Shown here: one piece after another, positions 8,237-17,112 of the stretch
Layout: each line of letters starts with the position of its first letter
Numbering within the stretch: the first letter of the stretch is position 1
Assembly: GCF_002080435.1 (NCBI RefSeq)
Contig: NZ_CP020538.1
Location: forward strand, 1,116,001 to 1,180,000
Direction: 5' to 3'
Source: Sphingobium herbicidovorans
GTDB lineage: Bacteria; Pseudomonadota; Alphaproteobacteria; Sphingomonadales; Sphingomonadaceae
DNA length: 64,000 bases
Notes under the pieces: generated by a model
Database searches by the model: none
Told to the model about the DNA's origin: nothing
What the model saw: only the letters and a program-made list of their open reading frames with translations
Made by a program: the position numbers and the translations under genes

Positions 8237-8518
8237 TCACGGAGCAGCCTCATAGCTGGCTCCCTGGCTCGCGGCCTCTACCTCATCCACCGACCATTTT
8301 AGAGCAGGCACAACAGCGCTCCAATCCTCACGGTCCAAACGGTCCACCTGGGTCCGTAGGTCACTAACGGCATCGTCCATATCATCGACCTTCTCGCTCA
8401 GCCGGTGATACATCAATTCCGCCCTATCGGCCCTCAGCCGCTGCTCCTCGGCCTCTACGTTGCCACAAGCGGACAGAAGGACGAACGCGGCAACGGCGCT
8501 AACGTGCAATGCCTTCAT
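8237..8518 (-). CDS. Small outer-membrane-type lipoprotein with coiled coil
   Basis: A 93-residue protein with a type II signal peptide: MKALHVSAVAAFVLLSAC places the lipidated Cys at residue 18, followed by Gly-Asn, which favours release to the outer membrane. Residues 24-65 are strongly heptad-like and charged, predicting a coiled coil. It starts four bases after the integrase stop, so it is likely co-transcribed. Size, lipobox and position in a phage element would fit an Rz1-like spanin component or a lysogenic surface protein, but Rz1 is usually proline-rich and no Rz partner is seen. Confidence 0.7.
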   Translation of the reverse strand: MKALHVSAVAAFVLLSACGNVEAEEQRLRADRAELMYHRLSEKVDDMDDAVSDLRTQVDRLDREDWSAVVPALKWSVDEVEAASQGASYEAAP

Positions 8519-8522
8519 GGCC

Positions 8523-10382
8523 TTAGCCTCCCCTCTTTTTGCTTGTGTCGGCTGGCGCGGCCCAACGTCTCACGCCCGATAGGTCCAACCCTTCATATCT
8601 GAGCTTTTCCATCTCCAGGCCCCAAGCCTCTCGGGTCCCATATCGTGCATTGGTCCCCGCGCTGACCTGAACGTGACCGGCGATATATTCTACTGCTTCC
8701 GCAGGGATGCCACTCTGTCTTGCCGCCGACATGAAGTTATGGCGGAACTCACGCGATGGTCGCTTGCCCTCAGGGACAACGCCATGCTCCCGAGTATAGA
8801 GACTCCACCACTCGCCAAAGCCTGCGAATAGGTCATTTCCTTTCGGCCTGAGCTTGGGAAATAGCGCCTCCTCGCCCTCATCCTCCAGCCACTTCAGATA
8901 GGCGGGAAGGCCAAGGTCGATCAGCGCCTGAGGGACAGGAAATTGACGGATACCGCTGCGATGGCGGGAGGTCTTTAGGCTCCTGGGTCCCTTCGCCGGA
9001 TGGACGCCCTCATCGGTTATTTTCATGTTCCACTTGCCAGCATCGTCCTGCCAGAAATCGGAACGGATGAGCTGTGCGATTTCGTTCGGTCGTGCGCCTG
9101 TCCACAGGAGGAATAACGGGACCCAATAGACCGCCTCGCCCTTGCCGCGCTTGGGGCGTTCGCCCTTGGTAAACACAGGCAGGCGAAAGATGGCGTTTAT
9201 TACGTCCATCGGGAGACCTTGCTGCCCCTCAGAGGGCGGGAGATTGCGCCTTACGTCATGGTTAGCAAAGGGGTTGGGTCGCTTGTCGTCTACATCCCCT
9301 CGCCTAACGCCCCTATTCCAGATGGTCGAAAGGGTCCCGAGATGCTGAGCTAAGGTCGTGGCGCTTATTCTTTGGACTTCTGCCCTTCCCTCATACTTTT
9401 CCACCAGCTTAGGCAGCGGGAGCCGAGCCTGGGCGGGAGGTAGACGCACCGGGCGTTGCGACAGGAGGTCCAGCCAAGCGGAGACCATAGCGCGTTCGGT
9501 CTTTTCGTGGCTCAGCTTCGGATAGACCTCATCCCAAAAGCGGAGAGCCGTTTGCCACGCCTGCCGGGTCGTTAGGGGGACATGCTCTCTGGGAGAGGCT
9601 CTAACGGCATCGGCAATGTCGCGCATTGTCATGCCCTGCTTTTGCTGTGCCTTCGGACCCTCAGCCTTGGGTGGCGCTGCGAAGTCGGGGAGAGGCTCAG
9701 GCTCGACAGGGGGCGGCACAATCTCGCCATTGAAGCGAGCTAGGACCGCTGCGTAAATCTCATGGTCCTTCGCCAACAGGCGATAGCACAGCGCAAAGTA
9801 TTCCCGTCCCTCGGGATCAGCGGCAAGGTTAGCAGCGTCCAGCAATTCATTCGCTGCCTGGGCCTCAATCTCTATGACCTTCGCTCTGTCCCCCGAGCCT
9901 AGCGCCTCCTTCCAGACCTGGAGCGCAACAGGCAGGCCAGAAAGGACCCGCTCGCGCCTGGAGCCGGGGATTTCCTGTCCAGCATCGTCCAGGGCGTTAA
10001 GAGCTATTGGGCTGTAGCGGAGCGATGGGACCCAAGGCAGATTAAAGGCGCTATCGTCGGGATCGAAGTGGGAAAGCTCAGCGTCCTTCAAGATGCGGAA
10101 GGCGTAGCTGTCCACCAGATAGGGAATGTCGGCATCCTGGAGGGGACGCTTGGTCCCCGTTGCCTTCGCCTGGGCATCAGCCAGCATCCGATCATAGTCC
10201 GCTACGGCCTGCCGATAGATTTCCGCTGCCCTGCCCTCATGGAACGTTCGAGCGCGAAGGGACCGCTTTAGCTCGCGGGCGCGGCGCGGGAGGAAGGGCC
10301 GCAAGTCAGTCGGAAAGATTCTACGGTAGGACAGGATTCCGGTTTTCGGGTCCTTGTCGATGTATCGCACAGCCACTCCCAC
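8523..10382 (-). CDS. Tyrosine recombinase/integrase (DUF6538 type)
   Basis: A 619-residue integrase with a long N-terminal part (arm-binding section with YIDKDPKTG...YRRIFPTDLRPFL at 7-31, as in DUF6538-type integrases), a core-binding helical domain about 250-380 and the catalytic domain about 390-590. Catalytic Arg431 is in TGARPNE; the box II segment reads REFRH (544-548) with Arg547; His570 is in IAGH; the nucleophile is Tyr581 in ARYG. The position of the first box II histidine is occupied by Arg544. An in-frame TGA lies 21 bases upstream of GTG 10382, so the start is there or at one of two nearby GTG codons. The gene abuts tRNA-Thr, its presumed target. Confidence 0.93.
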   Translation of the reverse strand: MGVAVRYIDKDPKTGILSYRRIFPTDLRPFLPRRARELKRSLRARTFHEGRAAEIYRQAVADYDRMLADAQAKATGTKRPLQDADIPYLVDSYAFRILKDAELSHFDPDDSAFNLPWVPSLRYSPIALNALDDAGQEIPGSRRERVLSGLPVALQVWKEALGSGDRAKVIEIEAQAANELLDAANLAADPEGREYFALCYRLLAKDHEIYAAVLARFNGEIVPPPVEPEPLPDFAAPPKAEGPKAQQKQGMTMRDIADAVRASPREHVPLTTRQAWQTALRFWDEVYPKLSHEKTERAMVSAWLDLLSQRPVRLPPAQARLPLPKLVEKYEGRAEVQRISATTLAQHLGTLSTIWNRGVRRGDVDDKRPNPFANHDVRRNLPPSEGQQGLPMDVINAIFRLPVFTKGERPKRGKGEAVYWVPLFLLWTGARPNEIAQLIRSDFWQDDAGKWNMKITDEGVHPAKGPRSLKTSRHRSGIRQFPVPQALIDLGLPAYLKWLEDEGEEALFPKLRPKGNDLFAGFGEWWSLYTREHGVVPEGKRPSREFRHNFMSAARQSGIPAEAVEYIAGHVQVSAGTNARYGTREAWGLEMEKLRYEGLDLSGVRRWAAPADTSKKRGG

Positions 10383-10406
10383 AGCCTCATCGCTCCACGC
10401 TCAGCG

Positions 10407-10435
10407 GGTGCATTTTGCACCAGCGATTGCACCAG
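10407..10435. repeat. Direct TTGCACCAG repeats near the attachment site
   Basis: TTGCACCAG occurs at 10415-10423 and 10427-10435 (12-bp period), and the first copy is part of the inverted repeat GGTGCA-TTT-TGCACC (10407-10421). They lie between the integrase start and the tRNA, where integrase arm sites or an integrase operator are expected. Confidence 0.5.
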
Positions 10436-10499
10436 TGAAGCAGACAGAAAACGCAGATTAGCGCGGGTTTCGCAGATTTCCAACGATTTCAGGGGGTAA

Positions 10500-10575
10500 T
10501 GGTGCCGCTTACAGGACTCGAACCTGTGACCCCCGCATTACGAATGCGATGCTCTACCAACTGAGCTAAAGCGGC
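10500..10575 (-). tRNA. tRNA-Thr (anticodon CGT)
   Basis: Read on the minus strand from 10575: acceptor GCCGCTT pairs with AAGCGGC, the D arm GCTCAGTTGGTAGAGC is canonical, the anticodon loop TTCGTAA gives CGT, the T arm contains GGTTCGAGTCC, and discriminator A plus an encoded CCA end at 10500. The CGT anticodon reads ACG (Thr). The integrase gene of the foreign element lies just past the 3' end, marking the tRNA as the integration target whose 3' end has been kept or rebuilt. Confidence 0.97.
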
Positions 10576-10763
10576 GTTCGGGGGGCCAGATAACAGCGGT
10601 TGATGCATAGGACAAGCGGGCATTGCATCTTCACGCATCATCATCATCGCCATGCCCGCATTGGGTGTTTTTATCGGCCCTTCCGTTCTTCACGGCATAT
10701 TTACCATCCCATGGCAGTGTCGAGTCTCAGGAAAGCTTTTCTTCTGGGTTAGGGACCGACCGG

Positions 10764-12035
10764 ATGGACACTCTGCGGGGGCAGGAAATCTCCAGTGAAC
10801 AGGATGATTTCGATTATGCCGACAGTCAGGCGATCGAAGCGCCGCCCAGCGTCGGCTCCGACGAACGCCGCATGCAGGTGCGCGCCTATAATTATTGGGC
10901 GTCACTGCTTGGGGACCGCGCCCTCCCGTCGATCGAGGATCTGTCCCCGGATCATCTCGAAGATTTCGGCCCCAACAGCGTCCTGCTGGACTTCAGCACC
11001 GGGCTCGACAATCCGGCGGTCGTCTATCTTGGCACCGCGCTGCGCCGCGAGTGCGCGGTCACCGGCGCGATCCAGTTCATCAACGACGTGCCCTCCCGCT
11101 CGCTGCTGTCCCGTCTGACCGACCATTATCTCCAGATCATCGCCAATGCCGCGCCGATCGGCTTCGAAGCCGGGTTCGTCAACCAGCGCGGGGCGGAAAT
11201 ACTCTATCGCGGCATCCTCATGCCCTTTTCTTCCGATGGCGAAACGATCGATTTTGTCTTCGGCGTCATCAGCTGGAAGGAACTGGCGAGCGAGGCCATT
11301 TCGGACGAACTGGGCCGAGAGGTTGACGCCGCCCTGCGCGGCAGCGCCCAGTCCCGCGACGTCGCGCCGATCTGGGCGGATGGCCCGGCCGCCGGTGAAG
11401 AGGACACGCTGGACCTGGCCGGCATGGAAAGCCCGGCCGAGGACGCCCCGCTTGCCGACTGGCTGGCCCTTGCCCGCGACGGCGCGGAACAGGCCCGAAC
11501 CAGCGAAGCCCGCACCCACACTGCGCTCTATCGCGCCATCGGCCTTGCCTATGACTTCGCGCTGATGAGCGAAGCGTCGCCCGACGATTATGCCGAAATG
11601 CTGACCGACGCAGGCATCAAGGCGCAGGCGCGCAGCCCGCTGACCGCCGTGGTGAAGCTCGTTTTCGGCTCTGCCTATGACAAGACGCGCATCACCGAAT
11701 ATGCGACCGCGCTGGAACATGCGAAAGCCGCAGGGCTAGGCCTCGGCGCGCTGGGCGATTATCTGGGTCAATATCCCGGCGGGCTGAAGGCGCTGATCCG
11801 CGACGAGCGGGCCCAGCGCCGCGCCGCCCTGCCCGACCGCCCCGATCCGCGCCAGAGCGCCCGCGCCGCGCTGAAGTCCGCCGCACCCATCGACCCTGTC
11901 GCCATTCCGACCGACGCGGACGGCCTTGCCGTCGTCATCGCGCGGCGTGAAGCGGACGGCACGATTGCCATCGTCGGCGCGTTGCCCGATGGATCGGATC
12001 TGGGCCAGCGAGTGATCGTCGCAGCGGCGCGTTGA
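10764..12035 (+). CDS. PAS-domain (PAS_5-like) protein
   Basis: A protein of 423 residues from the ATG at 10764, chosen because AGGGACCGAC precedes it; the frame is open to 10623 but that part lacks coding character. Residues about 35-165 match the alphaproteobacterial PAS_5 layout: YW-LLGDRALPS-EDLSP, a LLDFS strand, YLGTALRREC, and a closing SWKE strand near 170. The remainder is acidic, then helical. No kinase, GGDEF or output domain is present, so it may sense a small molecule or act as a scaffold. It lies 173 bp upstream of the NAD-glutamate dehydrogenase in the same direction. Confidence 0.75.
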   Translation: MDTLRGQEISSEQDDFDYADSQAIEAPPSVGSDERRMQVRAYNYWASLLGDRALPSIEDLSPDHLEDFGPNSVLLDFSTGLDNPAVVYLGTALRRECAVTGAIQFINDVPSRSLLSRLTDHYLQIIANAAPIGFEAGFVNQRGAEILYRGILMPFSSDGETIDFVFGVISWKELASEAISDELGREVDAALRGSAQSRDVAPIWADGPAAGEEDTLDLAGMESPAEDAPLADWLALARDGAEQARTSEARTHTALYRAIGLAYDFALMSEASPDDYAEMLTDAGIKAQARSPLTAVVKLVFGSAYDKTRITEYATALEHAKAAGLGLGALGDYLGQYPGGLKALIRDERAQRRAALPDRPDPRQSARAALKSAAPIDPVAIPTDADGLAVVIARREADGTIAIVGALPDGSDLGQRVIVAAAR

Positions 12036-12051
12036 CCGCCGCTCCTCATTA

Positions 12052-12064
12052 TATGTCTGACATA
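12052..12064. promoter_or_regulatory. Palindrome TATGTC-T-GACATA upstream of glutamate dehydrogenase
   Basis: Perfect six-bp arms around one base, 144 bp upstream of the dehydrogenase start. A possible operator; no regulator is identified. Confidence 0.3.
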
Positions 12065-12207
12065 CGTAACTTTATTTCCACCTTCATGTTGAGCCTCCTC
12101 GGGCGGTAGCGCATAACGACCGCTATGGCCGAGGAGACGCATGGCGGCGTTCCAGCGTCTTCTCCATTCCAGCAGAAGCGGGTAATCCGCTCCGGGAGAA
12201 GAGACGC

Positions 12208-15200
12208 ATGACGGCACTGGCTGATCCCAATATGAAGCAGGTCGACGCATCGATCCGCACGGCGCTGGAGGCGGCGCTCGAACGGGGTGCGCTTCCCGGC
12301 GAAAGCGAAAATTTCGATCACGACGCTGCATCGGCCGCAGCCGCCTTTCTCGGCCGCGCCGCCCATGTCCGCAAAGCGGGCCAACTCGCCATCGCCATCG
12401 AAACGCTGGGGGAAGGCGCGACCGGCCGTTACATGCGCGTCGCCATCGTCAATGACGACATGCCTTTCCTGGTCGATTCGATCGCCAATGCCCTGGCGGC
12501 GCACGACATCACCATTCATCGCCTGCTGCATCCGGTGCTGTCGGTCGATCGCGACGAAAGCGGAAAGCTGGGCGCGATCCTGGATGACGAAGCGCCCGGC
12601 GCCCGCCGTGAATCGATGATCTATATCGAAGCGGACCGGGCCGACGCAAAGGGCCGCCGCGCGCTCGAAAAATCGCTGCGCCACACTTTGACGGACGTCC
12701 GCGCCGCCGTCGCCGACTGGCCGAAGATGCGCGAAGCCCTTAGCCGCGATGCCGAAACCATACCCGACAGCGAAGGCGCGGCGCTGCTCCGCTGGTTCCT
12801 CGCCCGCCATTTCACCCAGACGGGGCATGAACGCCGCCGCCGCGATGGCACGGCGGAGGATCGCCTCGGCATCTGCACGCTGGAAGGAACGCCGCTGCTC
12901 GCGCCCGCCTCCGTCGATGCGGCCTTCGCCTGGTTCGAGGAAGGCAGGCGCAACCCGCTCATCATCAAATCGAACCAGCTTTCCCGCGTCCACCGGGCCG
13001 TGCTGCTGGACCTCATCATCGTGCCGGTCCGTGATGGCAAGCAGCTGGTCGCGCTGTCCATCCACGCGGGCATGTGGACCAGCGCCGCGCTGGCGGCGAC
13101 CCCGGACAAGGTGCCGCTGCTGCGATCGGCCCTCTCGGCGCTCATGGACAAGTTCGGCTTCGATCCCGCCGGGCATGCGGGCAAGGTGCTCGCCCATGCG
13201 CTGACCGCCCTGCCCCACGACATATTGATCGGCTTCGATCATGAAACGCTGGAACGGCTCGCGCTGACCTTCATGTCGCTGACCGATCGCCCGCGCCCGA
13301 AGCTGGCGCTCGCGACCAGCGCGCTCGCCCGCCATCTTTACGCCTTCGCCTGGCTGCCGCGCGACGACCTGACGACGGCCCGCCGCCTCGCCGTGCAGGA
13401 CATGCTGTCCCAGGCGGCCAACGCCCCGGTGCTCAGCTGGTCGATCGCGCTGGAGGAAAGCGGGCTGGCGCTGCTGCGCATCACGCTCGACCTGCGCGAC
13501 GGCGGCGCGGTGCCGGATGAATCGCCGCTCGACCGGCAGCTGAAACAGATGGTGCGGGGCTGGCTCCCCGCCGTGGAAGAAGCGCTTGCCGAGACCGAAG
13601 AGCCCGGCCGCGCCGCCGCACTGGCGCAACGCTATGCCCCCGGCTTTCCCATGGCCTATCGCAACGGCGCGGGCCCGGTCGAAGCGGCGATAGACATTCG
13701 CCTGCTGCACGGCCTTGCCGGTCCCCACGACAAATCGATCCGCATCTACCGCAATGGCGATGACAGGCCCGAAAGGCTGCGCCTCAAACTCTACAGCCAT
13801 GATGTCATCGCCCTGTCCGAGGTCGTGCCTGCGTTCGAAAATTTCGGCTTCCGCGTGATCGACGAAATGACGACGGCAATCGACGGCGGCGCGCAGGGCC
13901 ATGTCCAGCGTTTCGTCCTTGAACTGCCGGCAGGCGGCGATGCGGAGCCGGTGATCGCCCGCGCCTCCGTCGTCACCGAAGCCATTGCGCAGGTGCTTGA
14001 AGGCCGAGCGGAAAATGACCGCTTCAACGAATTGATCGTGACGGCGGGCCTCGCGCCCCATGCGGTCGTCCTGTTCCGTGCGCTGTTCCGCTATCTGCGC
14101 CAGACCGGCATGGCCTATGGCATGGCGACCTTCGCCGAAACGCTGCGGCGCGAACAGGACGTCGCGCATCAACTCATCGCCCTGTTCGAAGCGCTGCACG
14201 ATCCTGCCGTCAAGGATGGCCCTGCGCGGGCGGGGCAGGCGCAGGCCGCCATCGACGCGGGGCTGGAGCGAGTCACGGCCATCGACGAAGATCGCGTGCT
14301 GCGCCTGCTGCGCGCCGTCATCACTGCCACGCTGCGCACCAATTTCTTCAGCAGCGCGGCAACAGAGGCGCTCGCCTTCAAGCTCGACAGCGCCCAGGTG
14401 CCGGGCCTCCCCGCCCCGCTCCCCTGGCGCGAAATCTGGGTCTATTCGCCTCGGGTAGAGGGCGTTCATCTGCGCGCTGGCCCCATCGCGCGCGGCGGCA
14501 TTCGCTGGTCGGACAGGCGCGATGATTTCCGCACGGAAATTCTCGGCCTCATGAAGGCGCAGCGGGTAAAGAACGCCGTCATCGTTCCCACGGGCGCAAA
14601 GGGCGGCTTCTACCCGAAACAGCTGATTAGCCCGCAAGTCGATCGCGACGCCTGGATGGCGGAAGGGACGGAAAGCTATCGCATCTTCATCCGCGCGCTG
14701 CTGTCGGTCACCGACAATGTCGTCGGCGACAAGGTGCGTCATCCCGCCCGGGTCGTCGTCCATGACGGCAATGATCCCTATTTCGTCGTGGCCGCCGACA
14801 AGGGCACGGCGTCATTCAGCGACGTCGCCAACGCCATCGCGCTGGATCACAAATTCTGGCTGGGCGACGCCTTCGCCAGCGGCGGATCGCACGGCTATGA
14901 TCACAAGGCGATGGGCATCACCGCGCGCGGCGCGTGGATCAGCGTCCGGCGGCACTTCGCCGAAATGGGCGTCGATGTGCAAAGCGAGCCGGTCACGGTG
15001 GTCGGCTGCGGCGACATGTCTGGCGATGTGTTCGGCAACGGCATGCTGCTGTCGAAATCGATCAGGCTGCTGGCCGCCTTCGACCACCGCCACATCTTCC
15101 TCGATCCCGATCCCGATCCGGCCAAAAGCTGGGAAGAACGCAACCGCCTCTTCCAGCTTCCTCGTTCAAGCTGGGACGATTATGACAAATCGCTCATCTC

Positions 15201-16878
15201 CAGCGGCGGCGGCGTTTACCCTCGCACCCTGAAGAGCATTCCCCTGACGCCGGAGGTGCAATCCATCCTGGGTGTCACCGAAACGGAAATGGAACCTGCC
15301 GCGCTCATCGGCGCAATCCTGACAAGCCCCAGCGACCTCCTCTGGTTCGGCGGCATCGGCACCTATGTGAAGGCCGCCTCCCAGAGCCATGGCGACGTTG
15401 GCGACCCGGCCAATGACCGGCTGCGCGTCAATGCAGAGGATTTGCGGGTCAAGGTGGTCGGCGAAGGCGCCAATCTTGGCGTCACGCAGGCCGCACGCAT
15501 CGCTTTTTCGCTGCGCGGCGGTCGCATAAACACCGATTTCATCGACAATTCCGCAGGCGTCGATTGCTCGGACAATGAAGTCAACATCAAGATCGCGCTG
15601 AACAAGGAAATGGCCGAGGGGCGGCTATCCTTCGAAATGCGCAACAAGCTGCTCGAAAGCATGACCGGCGCGGTCGCCGACCTCGTGCTGGAGGATAACC
15701 GCCTTCAGGCCCTTGGTCTCTCCATCGCGGAAACCGGCGGTCCGGCCGAAATTGCCAGCTATATCCGCCTCATCGAAACCTTTGAGGAAAGCGGCAGGCT
15801 CGACCGGCAGGTGGAGGGCCTCTCGGCCAATGACCAACTGTTGCGGCGCGGGCAGGACGGGCTGGGGCTTACTCGCCCCGAACTCGCTGTCCTGCTCTCA
15901 ACCGCGAAACTCGCGCTGCAGGATGCGATCGAACATGGCGGCCTGGCCTCCGATCCCGGCATGGGCGCGGAGCTCGCCGCAGCGTTCCCGCCAGCGATGC
16001 AGAAGAAAGAGGCGGACGCCATCGCTGCCCACGCCCTCGCGAGGGAAATCGTCGCTACCAAGGTCGCCAACCGTATCGTCAACCGCCTGGGCCTGATCCA
16101 TCCTTTCGAACTGGCCGAGGAAGAAGGCTGCACGCTCGCCGACCTCGCCAACGCCTTCCTCATCGCTGAACGGCTTTACGACATCGGTACGCTTTGGGCG
16201 GACATCGACGCGGCCGACATGTCGGAAGCTGCTCGGCTGGCGCTGTTCGCCGACATTGCCGGTGGCGTTCGCGCACAGATCGCCGACATCTTGCGCAGCC
16301 TGCCCGCCGGTACGCTGCCCGGCGCTGGCCAGGCCATGCTGGCGCAGGGCGTGGAAAAGCTGGCGAAAAAGGTCGATGACCTGCTCACCAGCGAAGCGTT
16401 GCGCCGTGCCAATGCCGTGATCGATCGCCTGCTGGCCCTTGGCGCGCCAGAAGATCTCGTCCGCCGCGCGGCGGGCCTGTTCAAGCTCGACGGCGCGGTC
16501 GGAATCGCCGCGCTTTCAGGACGGATGAAGATCGATGAAGTCGCGCTGACCCGCGCCTTTACCTATCTGGGCGAAAAGGTGGGCATAGACTGGGTGCAAT
16601 CCACTGCCGCGCGGATGAACCCCTCAGACCCGTGGGAAAGGCTGCTCATCTCCGGCGTCGCTCGCGACATGCAGCAGGTGCGGCTCGACTTTCTGGAGCA
16701 GGCGGGCACGACGGGGGACAAGGACATCATAGCGCATGTCGATGCATGGCTTGCCCAAAAGCAGCCGCGCATCATGCAGTTCCGGGCCCTTGTCCAACGC
16801 GCCAAGGCCGCCGCGTCCCCCAATGTGGCCATGCTGGCGGAAATAGCTGGGCAGGCGCGCGGGCTTCTAGGCCGCTGA
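12208..16878 (+). CDS. NAD-specific glutamate dehydrogenase, 180-kDa class
   Basis: A 1556-residue protein of the large NAD-GDH family (Bac_GDH), which interconverts glutamate and 2-oxoglutarate with NAD and works mainly in glutamate catabolism. Its length is typical for this class. The N-terminal half (about 1-730) is the long regulatory region with ACT-like folds. The catalytic core is about 740-1220: residues near 760-805 hold ARGGIRWSDR-DDFRTEI and PTGAKGGF with the substrate-binding lysine, and GGSHGYDHKAMGIT follows near 891. The cofactor-binding part includes KVVGEGANLG and GGRINTDFIDNS about 1090-1115. GGGAGAAGAG precedes the ATG. The neighbour is the PAS protein; no divergent regulator is visible. 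Confidence 0.96.
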   Translation: MTALADPNMKQVDASIRTALEAALERGALPGESENFDHDAASAAAAFLGRAAHVRKAGQLAIAIETLGEGATGRYMRVAIVNDDMPFLVDSIANALAAHDITIHRLLHPVLSVDRDESGKLGAILDDEAPGARRESMIYIEADRADAKGRRALEKSLRHTLTDVRAAVADWPKMREALSRDAETIPDSEGAALLRWFLARHFTQTGHERRRRDGTAEDRLGICTLEGTPLLAPASVDAAFAWFEEGRRNPLIIKSNQLSRVHRAVLLDLIIVPVRDGKQLVALSIHAGMWTSAALAATPDKVPLLRSALSALMDKFGFDPAGHAGKVLAHALTALPHDILIGFDHETLERLALTFMSLTDRPRPKLALATSALARHLYAFAWLPRDDLTTARRLAVQDMLSQAANAPVLSWSIALEESGLALLRITLDLRDGGAVPDESPLDRQLKQMVRGWLPAVEEALAETEEPGRAAALAQRYAPGFPMAYRNGAGPVEAAIDIRLLHGLAGPHDKSIRIYRNGDDRPERLRLKLYSHDVIALSEVVPAFENFGFRVIDEMTTAIDGGAQGHVQRFVLELPAGGDAEPVIARASVVTEAIAQVLEGRAENDRFNELIVTAGLAPHAVVLFRALFRYLRQTGMAYGMATFAETLRREQDVAHQLIALFEALHDPAVKDGPARAGQAQAAIDAGLERVTAIDEDRVLRLLRAVITATLRTNFFSSAATEALAFKLDSAQVPGLPAPLPWREIWVYSPRVEGVHLRAGPIARGGIRWSDRRDDFRTEILGLMKAQRVKNAVIVPTGAKGGFYPKQLISPQVDRDAWMAEGTESYRIFIRALLSVTDNVVGDKVRHPARVVVHDGNDPYFVVAADKGTASFSDVANAIALDHKFWLGDAFASGGSHGYDHKAMGITARGAWISVRRHFAEMGVDVQSEPVTVVGCGDMSGDVFGNGMLLSKSIRLLAAFDHRHIFLDPDPDPAKSWEERNRLFQLPRSSWDDYDKSLISSGGGVYPRTLKSIPLTPEVQSILGVTETEMEPAALIGAILTSPSDLLWFGGIGTYVKAASQSHGDVGDPANDRLRVNAEDLRVKVVGEGANLGVTQAARIAFSLRGGRINTDFIDNSAGVDCSDNEVNIKIALNKEMAEGRLSFEMRNKLLESMTGAVADLVLEDNRLQALGLSIAETGGPAEIASYIRLIETFEESGRLDRQVEGLSANDQLLRRGQDGLGLTRPELAVLLSTAKLALQDAIEHGGLASDPGMGAELAAAFPPAMQKKEADAIAAHALAREIVATKVANRIVNRLGLIHPFELAEEEGCTLADLANAFLIAERLYDIGTLWADIDAADMSEAARLALFADIAGGVRAQIADILRSLPAGTLPGAGQAMLAQGVEKLAKKVDDLLTSEALRRANAVIDRLLALGAPEDLVRRAAGLFKLDGAVGIAALSGRMKIDEVALTRAFTYLGEKVGIDWVQSTAARMNPSDPWERLLISGVARDMQQVRLDFLEQAGTTGDKDIIAHVDAWLAQKQPRIMQFRALVQRAKAAASPNVAMLAEIAGQARGLLGR

Positions 16879-16898
16879 CCCGCCCTCCTCGCCCGTCA

Positions 16899-16944
16899 TC
16901 CCGTCATCCCCTCACCCCGTCATCCCAGCGAAAGCTGGGATCTC
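16899..16944. repeat. Sphingomonad-type GTCATCCC repeat with hairpin
   Basis: GTCATCCC occurs three times in a short space, the last as part of TCCCAGC-GAAA-GCTGGGA (16923-16940), a seven-bp stem with a GNRA tetraloop, followed by TCTCA. Such elements recur between genes in sphingomonad genomes and behave like REP sequences. It lies 44 bp after the dehydrogenase stop and could stabilise or end its mRNA. Confidence 0.65.
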
Positions 16945-17056
16945 AAGCCCCACAGCGCGACCCGTGACCTCCACGGGCCGCGCCCGTCTGATCGCCAGCA
17001 TCCCCCCGCCCTCCTCGCCACATTCTGATACAATTTAATCCACGGCCACGTTTGCA

Positions 17057-17075
17057 ATTGCGAGTCGTTCGCGTT
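17057..17075 (+). promoter_or_regulatory. Fur-like site before the PepSY gene
   Basis: TTGCAATTGCGAGTCGTTCG (from 17052) contains the imperfect dyad GCGA-N5-TCGC. The same TTGCAATTG core stands upstream of tonB (21661-21683, other strand), so a common iron regulator is plausible. It lies about 40 bp before the PepSY start. Confidence 0.4.
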
Positions 17076-17112
17076 ATGCGAAGCGCCTCACTGTCAGGAC
17101 CGCCCCTCCTCC

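Larger units (their letters stand above)
1..10502. mobile_element. Right part of an integrated phage-like element at tRNA-Thr
   Basis: Everything left of the tRNA-Thr 3' end behaves as one foreign block. A tyrosine integrase lies directly beside the tRNA with its 5' end towards it. Its neighbours include two long proteins of virion-ejection type, an HNH nuclease and a serine recombinase. Codon use and base composition look less GC-rich than the housekeeping genes after 10.7 kb, and non-coding gaps are long. Integration at a tRNA 3' end is the standard pattern for this integrase class. The partner attachment site and the left end are not in the window, so I cannot say whether capsid, terminase or lysis genes exist; prophage, phage-plasmid or satellite all remain possible. 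Confidence 0.8.

Noticed and set aside
1..10499. Second attachment site (copy of the tRNA-Thr 3' end)
   Set aside because: No second copy of the T-arm/acceptor sequence was seen in the element, so the left end must lie outside the window.
12049..14763. 904-codon minus-strand open frame
   Set aside because: It lies wholly antisense to the NAD-glutamate dehydrogenase, has no ribosome site and an Arg/Gly/Ala composition typical of high-GC antisense frames.
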